Shown in pieces: positions 13,748-24,878 of a DNA stretch of 64,000 nt. The DNA is from Gordionus sp. m RMFG-2023 (Eukaryota > Nematomorpha > Gordioida > Chordodea > Parachordodidae). The notes under the pieces are model-generated. The model was not told the DNA's origin and made no database searches. It saw only the letters and a program-made list of their open reading frames with translations. The stretch is from NCBI RefSeq assembly GCF_954871325.1, contig NC_088775.1:13245561-13309560 (forward strand), written 5' to 3'. A program made the translations under genes and the position numbers. Numbering within the stretch: the first letter of the stretch is position 1; every line of letters starts with the position of its first letter.

Positions 13748-14563
13748 CAGAAACGTCACTAGGGGGGTGGGGGGGGGGGGGTGTCGGGGGCTTGATCCAC
13801 CCTAAAAATTTGAATAGCCCTCTCTGTAAATCTTGGAAAATTTTTTTATGCCCCCCAAAAAAAGTCATTTTGAAAATGTCAGCTAAAATAAAAGGTTATA
13901 TAATAAATAAAAAAAGGGTTATTTTTATAAAAACAATTTTAAAATCTTTTTACCTAAGATTGTAAAGGCTAGAGACACCCCTGCTATAGGCGTCAAAATG
14001 ATATTCTTAAACACTTAGGAAATCTTTATATAATACAATGCTACACTATAACATGACTCTCACAAATCTTTCATATTATAAAATATAAAATTAATCGCTA
14101 ATAATATATAATAAGTAGATGTCTGAATCTATTAATTATTATTTTTTTTTTTAAAAAACATTATAGCAGTATAATAAGTTTTGTGCTTACAACAGGGCCA
14201 TAAATAATTCATGTTCATTAAAATGCGTAAATGATAAAATTATGAATAATTATTTAGAACTCACACGAAAAAATCTGAATATATTAGTATACTCTCTTCT
14301 TCTTTTTTTTTTACTAAAAAAATTATCGATATAATTGAAATAAATTAAGCGAAACAAAAAATAATCTGAAAAATTAGAATTTTATAAAAAAGAAATTTTA
14401 TTTGTCAAATATTTATACCAATCAGTACCATATTCCGACCTTATAATTATGCGTCATTTAAATATTATTTTATGATAGGACACTCAGACTTAAAATTTTT
14501 TTTTTTCACATTTATAATATTTTAGGCAACGCCCCCCCCCTTCCTATCCAAGCTACGTCACTG
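13748..14563. mobile_element. hAT-related TIR element with poly-G/poly-C ends
   Basis: The left end CAGAAACGTCACTAGGGGGG runs into a long G tract. The right end, read inward, is CAGTGACGTAGCTTGG followed by the complementary C tract. Subterminal text (GGGGGCTTGATCCACCCTAA, then TTTGAATAGCCC) resembles the element at 35641 (GGGGCTCGAGCCCCCTAA, then ATGAATAGCCCCC). The 816-bp body has no recognisable ORF. The flanks do not show an 8-bp duplication, so the ends are less certain than at 12244. Confidence 0.6.
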
Positions 14564-14723
14564 CAATAAATGTTATGAGGGAGCTTGAGATATATTCCTT
14601 TTTGAACCCTACCGGACCCATATTTTTTTAAATGCTGAACCTTTTTTCAATATTTTTTTATTTTAAATAATTTTGGCTGTGTTTTGTTATGTTTAAAGGG
14701 AAATCAATCAAAATATTCATGAG

Positions 14724-14934
14724 TAGTGTTGCTAAACGGCTCGATTTGAGCCTATTTTTAAAAATGGCTAACTCTATATTTCATCCAGAAAAATATTAAG
14801 CAAGCCTGAATATTTTGATCATAGGTGGCATAAAAGTTTGAACAGCTTTTAGCAAGATCTCGAAGTTTTCTGGCTAAAATATTAAGTTAACCTTTTTTTA
14901 AAATTGGCTTAAAACAATCCGTTTAGCAACACTA
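14724..14934. mobile_element. MITE, TAGTGTTGCTAAACG family (best copy)
   Basis: TAGTGTTGCTAAACGGCTCG at the left is matched by CCGTTTAGCAACACTA at the right. Body 211 bp, no ORF. The flanking octamers TTCATGAG and TCTATGAG agree at six of eight positions, compatible with an old hAT-type target duplication. Internal inverted blocks (AAAAATGGCTAACTC against AAAATTGGCTTAAAAC) are shared with copies at 5725, 8790, 16632 and 28030. Confidence 0.8.
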
Positions 14935-15649
14935 TCTATGAGCAATAACCTGATACACTTGATTTATATAGAAATTGAAGGAGACTCAATTCATTGCGTT
15001 GCCGGAAAGATGTGAGTGGAGACGGAAATATTATCCCCCGTAAAATTTTATTAATATAAATATCATATCACTTACAAACGAACATTGATATTTATGAATA
15101 AACTAAGTAATAAATATAAACAGCTCTTTTTAAAATAAAGGCTATATAAATAAACCCAAATTATTAATTTTTATGTATAACCCGGCTGATACATACAAAA
15201 GAGTCGTCAATCATAAAATTAGTAGGGGTGTCTAGCCACCAAAAAGCAGGCCCGATTCTATCTCCACCCATTGGGGAGGGGGGTCAGTTAAAAAATTTTT
15301 AAAAACATCTTGCGAATATTTGAGTAATTTAAACAATTATTTTATTTGAAAAATGCCACATAAAAATATACAAAAAAAATTATGATCAAATATGTTCATA
15401 AAATTAGCTGGAAGATGGAAATTGACTTATAGCTTGAGAAGAAGTTGAATTAATTATTTTAAAAATATTATGTAATAACGTTGATATAGTTAAATTATGT
15501 TTGTATAATACTTGTTATTATAAGATATACGTAATTAAGAATATATTTATCACTATATTACAATTGATATTATAATCAATGATTGAGCACTGTAAAATTA
15601 ATAAAAATAAAAACAATATAATTTTGGTTGAGATGTATTTTTAAATGCT
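14935..15649. other. Spacer with repeat relics
   Basis: No gene. At 15227-15300 a GC-richer patch (AGGGGTGTCTAGCCACC and a G tract) may be a remnant of a transposon end, possibly belonging to the hAT remnant immediately downstream. Confidence 0.4.
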
Positions 15650-15982
15650 TTAAAAAATTTCCAGAGATAATAGTTTCAAATGTTTTTTTTCATGTCCTAG
15701 TAAAACCAAGTTACCCTTTCTTATATCCCTAGTCGAATGTTTATCTGATTTAATAGTTCTCTTTAATAATAAAAAAAGTTGACTCACCACTCGATGTGGA
15801 TGATCTAAACAGATGCAGAATATTTGGAAAACATTTGGAAATGAATCATTTTCGTATGGGTGTAAAATTTTGACAAAATATGATGTAACACCACAATCTT
15901 TATAATTTTCTAAACTTTCAACAAATAATTTTTTAATAACCTCAGTTTCACTTACTAATCCCTCTCCAGTAATATTGTTTTC
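15650..15982 (-). pseudogene. hAT transposase C-terminal remnant
   Basis: A stop-free frame of 110 codons (no ATG; opened by a TAG inside TTTTTAG) ends with TAA at 15650-15652. Such a long open frame is unusual in this AT-rich DNA. The spacing of residues around SQLFLLLKRTIKSDKHSTR and the following KGNLVLLGHE resembles the hAT C-terminal dimerisation region of the DUF4371/ZMYM type, where an ERSFS-LKRIK-LRSTM pattern is followed by LALL. The family call is by pattern memory and the fit is loose. The likely reading is a decayed transposase end; a host exon is the alternative. Confidence 0.45.
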
Positions 15983-16039
15983 CTAAAAATTTTTATTAAA
16001 ATTGTCATCTTGATTTATTTTTCAAATTGTTAATTAGTT

Positions 16040-16210
16040 TATACAAAAAAAAAATTCGAAATATTTTTTGGTCTTATTATTCTCTTCTTCTATATATTCT
16101 GTGTTAATTAGTTTATACAAAAAAAAAATGGGAAATATTTTTTGGTCTTAATATTCTCTTCTTCTATATATTCTCTTCTTCTATATATTCTCTTCTTCTA
16201 TATATTCTGT
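16040..16210. repeat. Tandem duplication plus 17-bp microsatellite
   Basis: A block of about 77 bp beginning GTTAATTAGTTTATAC is present twice in direct tandem. The second copy ends in about four units of TATTCTCTTCTTCTATA (17 bp). No coding content. Confidence 0.85.
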
Positions 16211-16631
16211 AATTATCATGCTTTCCAGAGCCCCTATTTCAGAAAATTTTTCCCTGTTAGTTAAACCTGTGGTATAGGTTGATTCATCATTGTTTACGTT
16301 ATGGATCCTACAAGGAAATCAAAAATCAGCTTCAATTAATTATACGAAACATTCGTATTTAAAAGCTTTAAAGAAAATCTATTCCATTATTAATAGCAGT
16401 CTTTTTGAATGTTGGTCTATTTGGTAATACCTAATTTATATTAGTTGGTTCTATAAAATATTTGAAATAAGAATAACTAAAAGGTCTAACCTTTCTTTTT
16501 GTTTTCACAAGCTCATATTCGTTTTCCTTATTCTAAATCTTGGCGCCTTTATCATTTTTACCCATCCACCATATTCTACCTCAACATTTTTACCTTTTTC
16601 CTCATCACAATATGGAGTGCATGGGCAGCAC

Positions 16632-16849
16632 TAGTTTTGTTAAAAAGCCCGATTAAGGGCCATAAAACATCCGATTAAAATTTTAGCCAAAATAATAATA
16701 TGTAACCTTAGCGATTGTTCTCAAAGATGGCAGCTAGGTTTGAACCTCTATTTGCCAAATCTTGAGGCTTAGATAAAATTATTTTGGCTAAAATCTTAAT
16801 CGGGCCTTTTTTAAAAATCGGCCCAAATCGGACTTGTTTAACAACATTA
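16632..16849. mobile_element. MITE, TAGTGTTGCTAAACG family (diverged copy)
   Basis: TAGTTTTGTTAAAAAGCCCG at the left mirrors CGGACTTGTTTAACAACATTA at the right. Inside, GATTAAAATTTTAGCCAAAA is mirrored by TTTTGGCTAAAATCTTAATC. It shares the internal GAACCTCTATTTGCCAAATC with the 8790 relic. No clear target duplication. Confidence 0.65.
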
Positions 16850-16925
16850 ATTTTGGCAGACAAGAATAGTTTTTTTTAAAACTGACAATGGGTACAGAAG
16901 CTATTTATCTCGGTTCCACTTCTTT

Positions 16926-17320
16926 ATAGAGAAACCATTATAGAGAATGTATTTTATAGAGAAACATTTAGAGAAAACAATTATAGAGAATGCATTTATA
17001 GAGAATTGTTTTATAGAGAATGTAGTTTATAGAGAATGTTTTATAGAGAATGTTTTATATAGAGAATAATTTTTATAGAGAATGATTTTAAAGAGAATGA
17101 TTTTATAGAGAAGGTCCTTAATAGAGAATGACTTCAAAGAGAATGATTTTATAGAGAATGTTGTTTATAGAGAATGATTTTAAAGAGAATTACTTTTATA
17201 GAGAATTATTTTGTAGAGAATTACATTGTAGAGAATTATTTTGTAGAGAATTATATTGTAGAGAATTATTTTATAGAGAATTATTTTCTAGATCTTGATT
17301 TTATAGAGAAGTATTATATA
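16926..17320 (+). repeat. TTATAGAGAATG tandem array, plus orientation
   Basis: About 20 imperfect units of a roughly 15-20 bp repeat with the core TATAGAGAAT are strung together, preceded by CTCGGTTCCACTTCTTTATAGAGAAAC. The same repeat in opposite orientation fills 21955-22515, whose outer end, read inward, is GATACCATTTATC-flanked GGTATCCCGTCTTTACAGAGAA. This pairs with the left GGTTCCACTTCTTTATAGAGAA. The two arrays may be the ends of one transposon of about 5.6 kb. An open frame at 17174-17425 is a translation of the repeats. Confidence 0.85.
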
Positions 17321-17928
17321 TGGGACAATAATAGAGTTCAAAAAATTTATGCGGGATTTGAAAAATATATCAAAATTAACATTTTAATAATACAATTCAG
17401 TTTATTTGTTGTATTTTTTCGATGACTTTATTTGTTTCAACACAATGGTTTTTTTGTAAAATATTTTTAGTTCATATCAAGGTTAAGCTTGATTATTAAC
17501 TGAGCTAAACCAAACCTGAAACGATTTGTTAAATATGTATTAACTGTTATTAAAGAGAATCTAAACTGAACCAACCATTTTTAAAATTTTTATATATTGC
17601 ATTTATATGTCAGCTACCTAAATTAGCCTATAGAAAGGTTCTTAACTTTACCCTTATGGATATAATATGACGGACGAGAATCTTGATTCTAATTTTAATT
17701 AGGAAAAGGGTTTAACCAGTTGTTTGGGTAAAATATATGTCACATTCCCTTTTCGTTCTGCGTTTCGGAACACGTTTCTAAATATAATTTTCTTTCTATT
17801 TTATTATACAAATTTTATTCATAAATCTTTTTAATATAGATAACTAGGAATTCATTAATCTCTAATGATACACATTTAGATGTATGCGATGGCTTTATTA
17901 TATTGAGTGTCGAAAAGTGCCGATCTCT
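17321..17928. other. Gene-free AT-rich spacer
   Basis: Nothing recognised. It lies between two tandem arrays of related style. Confidence 0.5.
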
Positions 17929-18242
17929 ATTTGGGGTTCCACATATTTATAGAGAAACTAATATTTTTGATTCAATAGAAGCACCATAATTTTGTCCTAC
18001 CTAAAAAACCAAAACCCTCAATTGAAGGTTTCTATATAAGATATTATAGCGAATGCATAACCGATGCATTATCGCGAATGTATTATAGCGAACGCATTAC
18101 CGCGAATGCATTATAGCAAGTATAATACAGCGAAAATATTATAGCGAATGCATTATCGCGAATGTATTAGCACGAATGCATTATCGCAAGTGTATTATCG
18201 CGAATTCATTGTCGCGAATGCATTATCTCAAATGAATTACAT
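17929..18242 (+). repeat. ATTATCGCGAATGC tandem array with array-like head
   Basis: Preceded at 17929-17975 by a head very like that of the 16.9-kb array (GGTTCCACATATTTATAGAGAAAC), then from about 18040 by 12-13 imperfect 15-bp units with the core ATTATCGCGAATGC. Repeats of the form TTATAGCGAA are typical of the subterminal regions of pogo-like Tc1/mariner elements (established for that group; assignment here is inference). Degenerate reverse-complement units (ATGCATCGCGATAAT) occur at 25918-26015. Confidence 0.75.
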
Positions 18243-19163
18243 CAGTTGCGATATCTAGAATGGAGTTTGATGAAAACTACAATTTTATATTTATCGGCCT
18301 TTAGACAGACTTAGTTGAACCTGGAAATTAAGTTAAAGTCGGGCTTGGGTCTAAAAATATTTTTTTTTAAAATAGGGTTATTGATTTTTTTGACTCAAAA
18401 AATGTAAAAAAGATTATAAGCAATAAAATAGATTTCTCTAAAGATTAGGGTAAAGGAATTAAATTTTTATATTAATTGATTGTTTAAATATGCGTTTAGG
18501 TATATTTTTCAATTAAATTTGGGACAGGACAGGCTCAGGCCTAAAATTTAAAATTATGGCTAGGCTCCTAAAAATAAAGATTTTGGATGGAGCTTTGGCC
18601 GAAATAAATAAAATTTGCAAGGCACTAAGAAAAAAAGTTTTATTTAAAACACTGAGCCAAACAGATAATTAGGCCTCGGATTTATATTATTCTTTGACAA
18701 AGCATGCTTTAAATAGTGAGGGATTTAGTATGGACATGATAAGCATTTTTTGTTAATAAATTTGTATAAAGTTCTCTTATTGTTTAATCAAAAAGACAAG
18801 GTCAAAGCTTATCGCAACAAGACATGAAACAATATTCAGCATCATAGGTAGATTGTCGAATTGAATTGCTATCCATTACTTAATTCGTGTAATCTCTGAT
18901 GATGAAATTGCCACTATTGTGACTCAGGAATTATGAAAAAAATAGATTATTGATTTCCTTAATTGATTCTTGCTAAGTTCTTGCTTCCTGAAGAGTCTTT
19001 TTTCTAATTATGTGATCAAAGACAAAATTGTATAAAAATGGATATAGAAATATAATAAATATAAGTAGAGCTAAAATTGAATGAATTGACATGCCTCATA
19101 TATTATTAAAAATAACTTAGCTATTTTTATCACAAATTATAGTATATTTCCATTTCAGTTCAG
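18243..19163. other. Gene-free AT-rich spacer
   Basis: No gene recognised. The 18770-18980 stretch is slightly less AT-rich, and conceptual frames there (ISDDEIATIVTQEL on the + strand) hint at decayed coding DNA, but no family could be named. Confidence 0.4.
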
Positions 19164-19295
19164 TTGCTATATTTTATTAATCTGATGAATGTCATAAATT
19201 TTATTAGAGTGGCGATAATAGTGATTGGATTGCTATATTTTATTAATCTGATGAATGTCATAAATTTTATTAGAGTGGCGATAATAGTGATTGGA
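19164..19295. repeat. Perfect 66-bp tandem duplication
   Basis: The 66-bp unit beginning TTGCTATATTTTATTAATCT and ending GTGATTGGA occurs twice without a mismatch (19164-19229 and 19230-19295), so the duplication is recent. It could also be a collapsed or expanded assembly repeat. Confidence 0.95.
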
Positions 19296-20631
19296 CGTTA
19301 CTATGATCGCTGAAGATGAGAAAATTCAATGGAATAAAATATTTCCTTTGTGAGTTGTACTTCAAGGAATAGATACAACCCTAAAAATCGAAAGTGGAAA
19401 ATATCTCTTTTTTACATTTTCTAGGCCTTCATATTTTTTTAAATGTGTATTCTTCAATACTTAAAGAGGTTTAGAAAGATTTAAAATAAAAGTTTTAAAA
19501 GCCAGAGATATTAAAATTAATTAAACAAGCTGAAGCGAACTTATCATTTATGATTCCACTTTTTACAGTAGAAAGCAAGGCCCTATAAAAAATATATAAG
19601 AAAAGTAAGATATCTGTCTCAGGAAGCGTAGATAATGCAAATCCTTATGTGCTGGAAAATAAAAATATTGCTTTAATCATGAAAATTTTTTTATTAAGAA
19701 ACACCCCCCCCCCCCAACAGAAAAGTTTGAATAAATAATTTGACCTAATGATACGAAGAAATTATTATACTTGCTTATAACCAGATCTATAGACCGACTA
19801 CCAATAATAAAAAGACGCTTAACCATTCAAACAATGTTAAACAGGACCTTTTACCACAGGGGAAGGGGTATAACTCAAGATTGGCATTGAAATTAAAATG
19901 GGTAGTTTGTATTTGGAATTCCGTTGTTCTAATTTTGATGTGGTATAGGAAATGAGGGGAGTGAGGGAAGAAGGTGGTAGTATTATAATATATGATGCAA
20001 AATCTTTTGATAATTAGGTATTTGAAATAACTTCTAAGTGTAAAAGAGTTAGTAAAATATTGTGCAATCTGCTGCAAATATCAAGCTTCGATATTTTCTA
20101 AAGAAAGACATTACAATGCGATGGAAATCAGTGTATATCATGATACAAAGCTTCTTATAATCATATGATGAAATACAAGTTTGTCTGTGAACCAACCATA
20201 TTTAAACAAATTGGTATCAATAAATATAATCCCTATATGTAAATAAAAAATTTCTTATAAATATAAAAAGTCTGATCTTCGGAATGTTTAACAAGTGCAA
20301 AAAACCTATAAAAAACATTTTAAACTTTTTGATTCATCTTTCTCTACACTCCTAAAGAGTTTAGGCTTGTAATAAGAAATTTTTATTTTACTAAAATCAA
20401 TTTAGAGAAAAAAATGTATTATTTTAAATTTTGTCGATGTATAATTTTTAGGTAAGGGTTTGAACTATCATTTTGTATTTTGTAAATTCAGATAAAATTT
20501 TTCGGACCTATGACGATTTTGACAGAAATTGATCCAACCACCCCCTGGTCTTCCCTGCATACCCTGTGAATTAGACAGTACTCTAGTGATCTTTTAACTA
20601 AACTTAATTTTGGTAAGGCGATAGTTTGATG
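19296..20631. other. Gene-free AT-rich spacer
   Basis: No gene could be named. A 96-codon frame on the minus strand (19787-20077) lacks any recognised domain and is surrounded by stops. A C tract lies at about 19705. This interval lies between the two TATAGAGAAT arrays, so a decayed transposase would be expected here if they bound one element; none was recognised. Confidence 0.4.
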
Positions 20632-21250
20632 GGTATTGTTTTATTTTTTGTTATTATTTGCATTTAAAATCATTAAATGAGTGCATTTTATTAAATTTAA
20701 AAATCTGATTTTGCCAGAAATGCACCTGAATAAGTGTAGAATACCCACCCTTAATGTTGCGCAATCGGTTAATTTTGACCAAAACGGTTAGCCAAGTTTT
20801 TAGGTTAAAAAATCGGCTAAGCATAATTAGGCCATAAAAATAGGCGAAAACTAATTATTCAAAAATTAGGCATCGGCTAAGGAGCTCAGTAAATCGCCCG
20901 TCATATATCGTTACATAATAAATATATAAAATAATTTTAATAAAGCCTAGGCTTTGTTGCGTAACGCTGACAGGCGATTAGCCTAGCTCCCAGTCCCTAC
21001 ATTTTGTCTATTTAGTTTTAGGCGATTTTTCGGTTAAGCCAAATTATGTTTAGCTGATTTTTAGGCTATTAACACTACTTATAAATTTCAGATTAATGTA
21101 AATTAAAATTTCTTCAGAGGTTCAATATAAGATCTTCTGAAATTTATAGGGTGGGTATTCTACACATATTATAATGCATTTTCGGCAAAATCAGAGCACT
21201 CAATTTATGATTTAAAATGAAAAAATAGAACAAAATAAAATTATTAAATA
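20632..21250. mobile_element. Fold-back element with nested inverted repeat
   Basis: The left arm (about 20632-20756) contains TCTGATTTTGCCAGAAATGC and TGTAGAATACCCACCC. The right arm (about 21144-21250) contains the mirror GGGTGGGTATTCTACAC and CGGCAAAATCAGAGCAC. The loop holds a second weaker inverted structure rich in ATCGGCTAA and TTTTAGGCGA motifs. No ORF. Confidence 0.7.
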
Positions 21251-21357
21251 CAAAAAATTTTTGGCGAAATCGTATGAAATTCCCAGGGTAGATTCTCTTC
21301 GGAATTGGTAAAATCAGATTTATTAGGGAAATTATAAAAGCGCACTATAAATCAGAG

Positions 21358-21600
21358 ACCTACAGGCCCGACCTTAAACCCGGGCCGTATTTTAATTTTT
21401 TAAATATACCCGGGCCGAGCCTAAAATTTTATTTTTTTAAATACACGGGCCGGGTCAAAAAAAGCTTTTTTTAAAAAACTCGGGCCGGGCCATATATTTT
21501 AAAACTAAATATTTTAAATCACCATTATTATCTAGGCAAATTAAAAATATATAATATATTTTTAAAAAATCGGGGCCGGGCCAAGCAGAATAAAATAATG
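21358..21600. repeat. CCCGGGCC blocks spaced by A/T runs
   Basis: About six GC-rich blocks (ACCCGGGCCG, ACACGGGCCGGG, ACTCGGGCCGGGCC, TCGGGGCCGGGCC) recur every 30-60 bp, separated by nearly pure A/T. The opening CAGAGACCTACAGGCCCGACC resembles the left end of the element at 62264 (CAGAGACCTGCAGAGG). Related GC blocks occur at 62330-62540 and 63505-63570. Probably the subterminal repeat zone of a non-autonomous transposon. Confidence 0.65.
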
Positions 21601-21954
21601 CACAAAGCAACTAAATATTGACAAAATTTTCTAAAACAATTGGCGTAAGGCTGGTTTTGTTGCTAATAGTTTTTTTTTAAAATGGCTGCTCTACTAGTTA
21701 AAGCAAATCACTAATAGAAACTGATAAAGAAGGAAACATTTTCATAATTTTAGCATTACTACTTCTAATTGTTCAGCGTATTTTAAAAAAAATAACAACA
21801 GGAAACTCAAAAATATTATCATAATTATTCATAAGCAATACAAATCAGGAATGTGAATAAATTTTTTTATGATTATTTTTCCTTTTTTTTTATTCAAGGA
21901 TTCCGAGAATTTATATGACGGCATCTGGCTTGTTTTTATGAGAAAATTTATATC
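21601..21954. other. Short AT-rich spacer
   Basis: Nothing recognised. Confidence 0.5.
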
Positions 21955-22515
21955 TCTATAAAATTCTATAAAATTATTCTCTATAAAATCCTTCTCTATA
22001 AAATAATTCTCTCTAAAACAATTCTCTGTAAAATATTCTCTATAAAATAATTCTCTGTAAAACAATTCTCTGTAAAATATTCTCTATAAAATCATTCTCT
22101 ATAAACGATATTCTATATAATTGTTTTCTCTTTAAAAGTTTCTCTATAAAATAAATTCTCTATAAAATCATTCTCTATAAACGAAATTCTCTACAAAATC
22201 ATTCTCTATAAATGAGATTCTCTATAAACGACATTCTCTATAATTGTTTTCTCTTTAAAAGTTTCTCTATAAAATAAATTCTCTATAAAATCATTCTCTA
22301 TAAACGATATTCTCTACAAAATCATTCTCTATAAATGAGATTCTCTATAAACGACATTCTCTATAATTGTTTTCTCTTTAAAAGTTTCTCTCTAAAATAA
22401 ATTCTCTATAAAATCATTCTCTATAAACGATATTCTTTATAAACGACATTCTCTACAATTGTTTTCTCTATAAAAGTTTCTCTATATTTGCATTCTCTAT
22501 AAAAGATTCTCTGTA
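21955..22515 (-). repeat. TTATAGAGAATG tandem array, minus orientation
   Basis: About 35 imperfect units with the core ATTCTCTATAA, the reverse complement of the 16.9-kb array. Within it, a higher-order unit of about 120 bp (from CTCTTTAAAAGTTTCTCTAT through ACGACATTCTCTATAATTG) repeats about three times at 22130-22400, showing local amplification. The outer end TCTGTAAAGACGGGATACC mirrors the head of the left array. Confidence 0.85.
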
Positions 22516-24672
22516 AAGACGGGATACCATTTATCTCTTATTACATTCTTATTTTTTTTTAAATTGTAAAAAATATTTTTCAAGAACCAAAAGAATTTTC
22601 GAGGAAATTTCTGGAGGGGGGGGGGGAGGGGTTACAAATTTTGGGAGTGGGAGGGGGAGTTTAAAATTAAAAAAATAGGCTTATCTAGTCTACCCATCCA
22701 ATCCTGGATACGTCTACGATTTCATTTCATACATCATTACAAACCACCCAATTATTTAAGTTACTTTATGTTGTATTAGGCCTTTTCATAAAAGAATAGA
22801 AAATTTTATTCATTACTGAATAGCAACTATACAGGTAGAAAATTATTCATCTTGTTCGTATACGACTATAAAATCATTCTATTAGAATAAAACTAATTAT
22901 TTAGTTTTAATAAAATTTAATTATTTATCATTCCTATTGGCAATTTTAACCTATCAATCTGACAAGTGATGTGATTAACACGACCGATACAATTTTTTCC
23001 TGTTTAAAATTAGCTACGCAATATAAATTTAAAAATTTTTTCGCTATAATTTCTTATGAATTATTTTATAATATTTCTAGAAAACAATAATTCGAATCAA
23101 ATACAAATAGTAAATTTTAATAATCGCATTAAATTATTTTATAATATTTCTAAAAAACAATTTATTCAATTTCGAATTATTCGAATCGAATACAAAAAGT
23201 AAATTATTTGGTTCATTTAAACGGATTGAATTCGAATAATGTACTTACTATTCGTTCCTTATTCGTTTTTGGAATAGGCCTATATTTTTTATCTAAAAAA
23301 AATTACTAAATTTATAATAAATAATTTTGAAATGATTAATTTTGATCTCCCCATCATATATACTTTATCAAACAAGACAATAAAATATTTTAAAAAATTT
23401 AATTTAAAAAATAATCATTTATCAGAAATTTATTTTATTTTATTATATTTTTTTTAATATCACAAACCAACCACATAATTTCGTAAAATTGCTTTAAATA
23501 GTAATAAACACTTTTTAAAAGATATATTATAACAAAAAAAATCTAATTAATAATATAATATTTTTTTTAATAAAAAAAAATTTTTCATATATATTTTATA
23601 AAAAATTTTAATCCGTTTTTTCGATATTTTAAGATTAAAATATTTTTTAATGAAATATAAACTTAAGAATATTATATTGTCAAAATTTTAAAAAAATTAA
23701 TAATAAATTTGTAAAAAAAAATGAATCTTTGTTCAATATTATTTTAATAATTTTTTTTTCCATTTAATTATTAGGTATATGTATATTATTTATAAAATGA
23801 TTCTACCATTTTTATTGTATTAAGTGATTTAATCCTTTAAGTACACTAAATCACTCCAAATGTTTTATCATTTGTTTGGGTTTCTTCCTTGTCTTATCTC
23901 CAAAAATTTGTTGGCAGAGTTTTAGTTTTGAGATTAATAAGTATGATAGTCATTTTAATCTTTTTCTTATTAATAAAAGATACCCTATTCAAAAGATATT
24001 ATTTTCATAATTTTTTTTATCGTGAATGTGTAAACAATTTTCAAAAAGAATTTATTCTTTTATGAAATTAGAATGTCTGATAAAACATTTATTATACTAT
24101 TCATATCTCATGGAATTCAAATCTTCTCCCTTAATTTCTGTCCTCCACTTTCTTCTATTGTTCTCTAAATAATCCCAACAGTCTTTTGCAATCATATCCT
24201 TCTATTTTCTATTTGGATGCTCTCCTTCACGTTTATCTCCAGTTTCAAATTTCATTTACGTCACTGCTTTTACATAAAATCTACTCTCATTTCAACTAGT
24301 ATTCTTTTATGATTCCCTTAGTCATGGTTCATAACATGTTTTTTCTTTCTTTTTCTAATATCGATCTAAACGTTCTTATTTCTGTAACATGCTCAATTTT
24401 TTTTTCCCGTATTTCTCTCAGCGCAGAATTTGATTTCTTACAATAATGTTGATATACTTCATATTACTTTAATATCAATTGTATTTCAAATATAATTCTC
24501 CATTTTCCCGTGCTATTAGTTCATATTTATAAATTCTTTAGTAATTGTATCAAACACTACTAAAACAAAAATAGTCTTGATGTATGCCAACATAAACTTT
24601 CAAATCATAGCTTTTTTTCAATCCAGCGTTACTTCTAAGTATACATAGGACCTTTCTTTTACTCTTACACGC
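22516..24672. other. Gene-free region with a possible LINE ghost
   Basis: No intact gene. Poly-G tracts occur at about 22615. At about 24100-24560 the + strand is pyrimidine-rich in the way the antisense of LINE coding regions is here. A minus-strand reading at about 24130-24240 gives AKDCWDYLENNRRKWRTEIKG, reminiscent of LINE C-terminal ends. This is weak evidence for a heavily decayed LINE. Confidence 0.3.
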
Positions 24673-24878
24673 AAGTCCTCATTTATAGCATGCGCTTATA
24701 GCTCGAACGATATGACACGTATGGCTGCGTATTTTTAAACAAATAATAAAAATAATAGGTAAAGTTTAAAGTAACTGCACTATGCGATAAAATGAATTGC
24801 ATGGCTATAGATCATAAATTATCCAGCAATACGTGTCGCATAGTTTGAGCGATATGCGCTTACTATAAATGGGGCCTA
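24673..24878. mobile_element. MITE with about 48-bp inverted ends
   Basis: Left CTCATTTATAGCATGCGCTTATAGC through GACACGTATGGCTG is mirrored by CAGCAATACGTGTCGCATAG through GCGCTTACTATAAATGGGGCC. The 206-bp element has no ORF. The terminal GGCCCCATTTATAG resembles hAT-type termini (inference). Target duplication not evident. Confidence 0.75.

Noticed and set aside
13748-14563. 8-bp target duplication for this element
   Set aside because: Flanks ATATAATC and CAATAAAT do not match; I report the element without a duplication.
17174-17425. 83-codon frame rich in ENYFVENY
   Set aside because: Pure translation of the TATAGAGAAT tandem array.
16926-18242. CRISPR-like array
   Set aside because: Units are imperfect and directly adjacent with no unique spacers of constant length, and the DNA is clearly eukaryotic.
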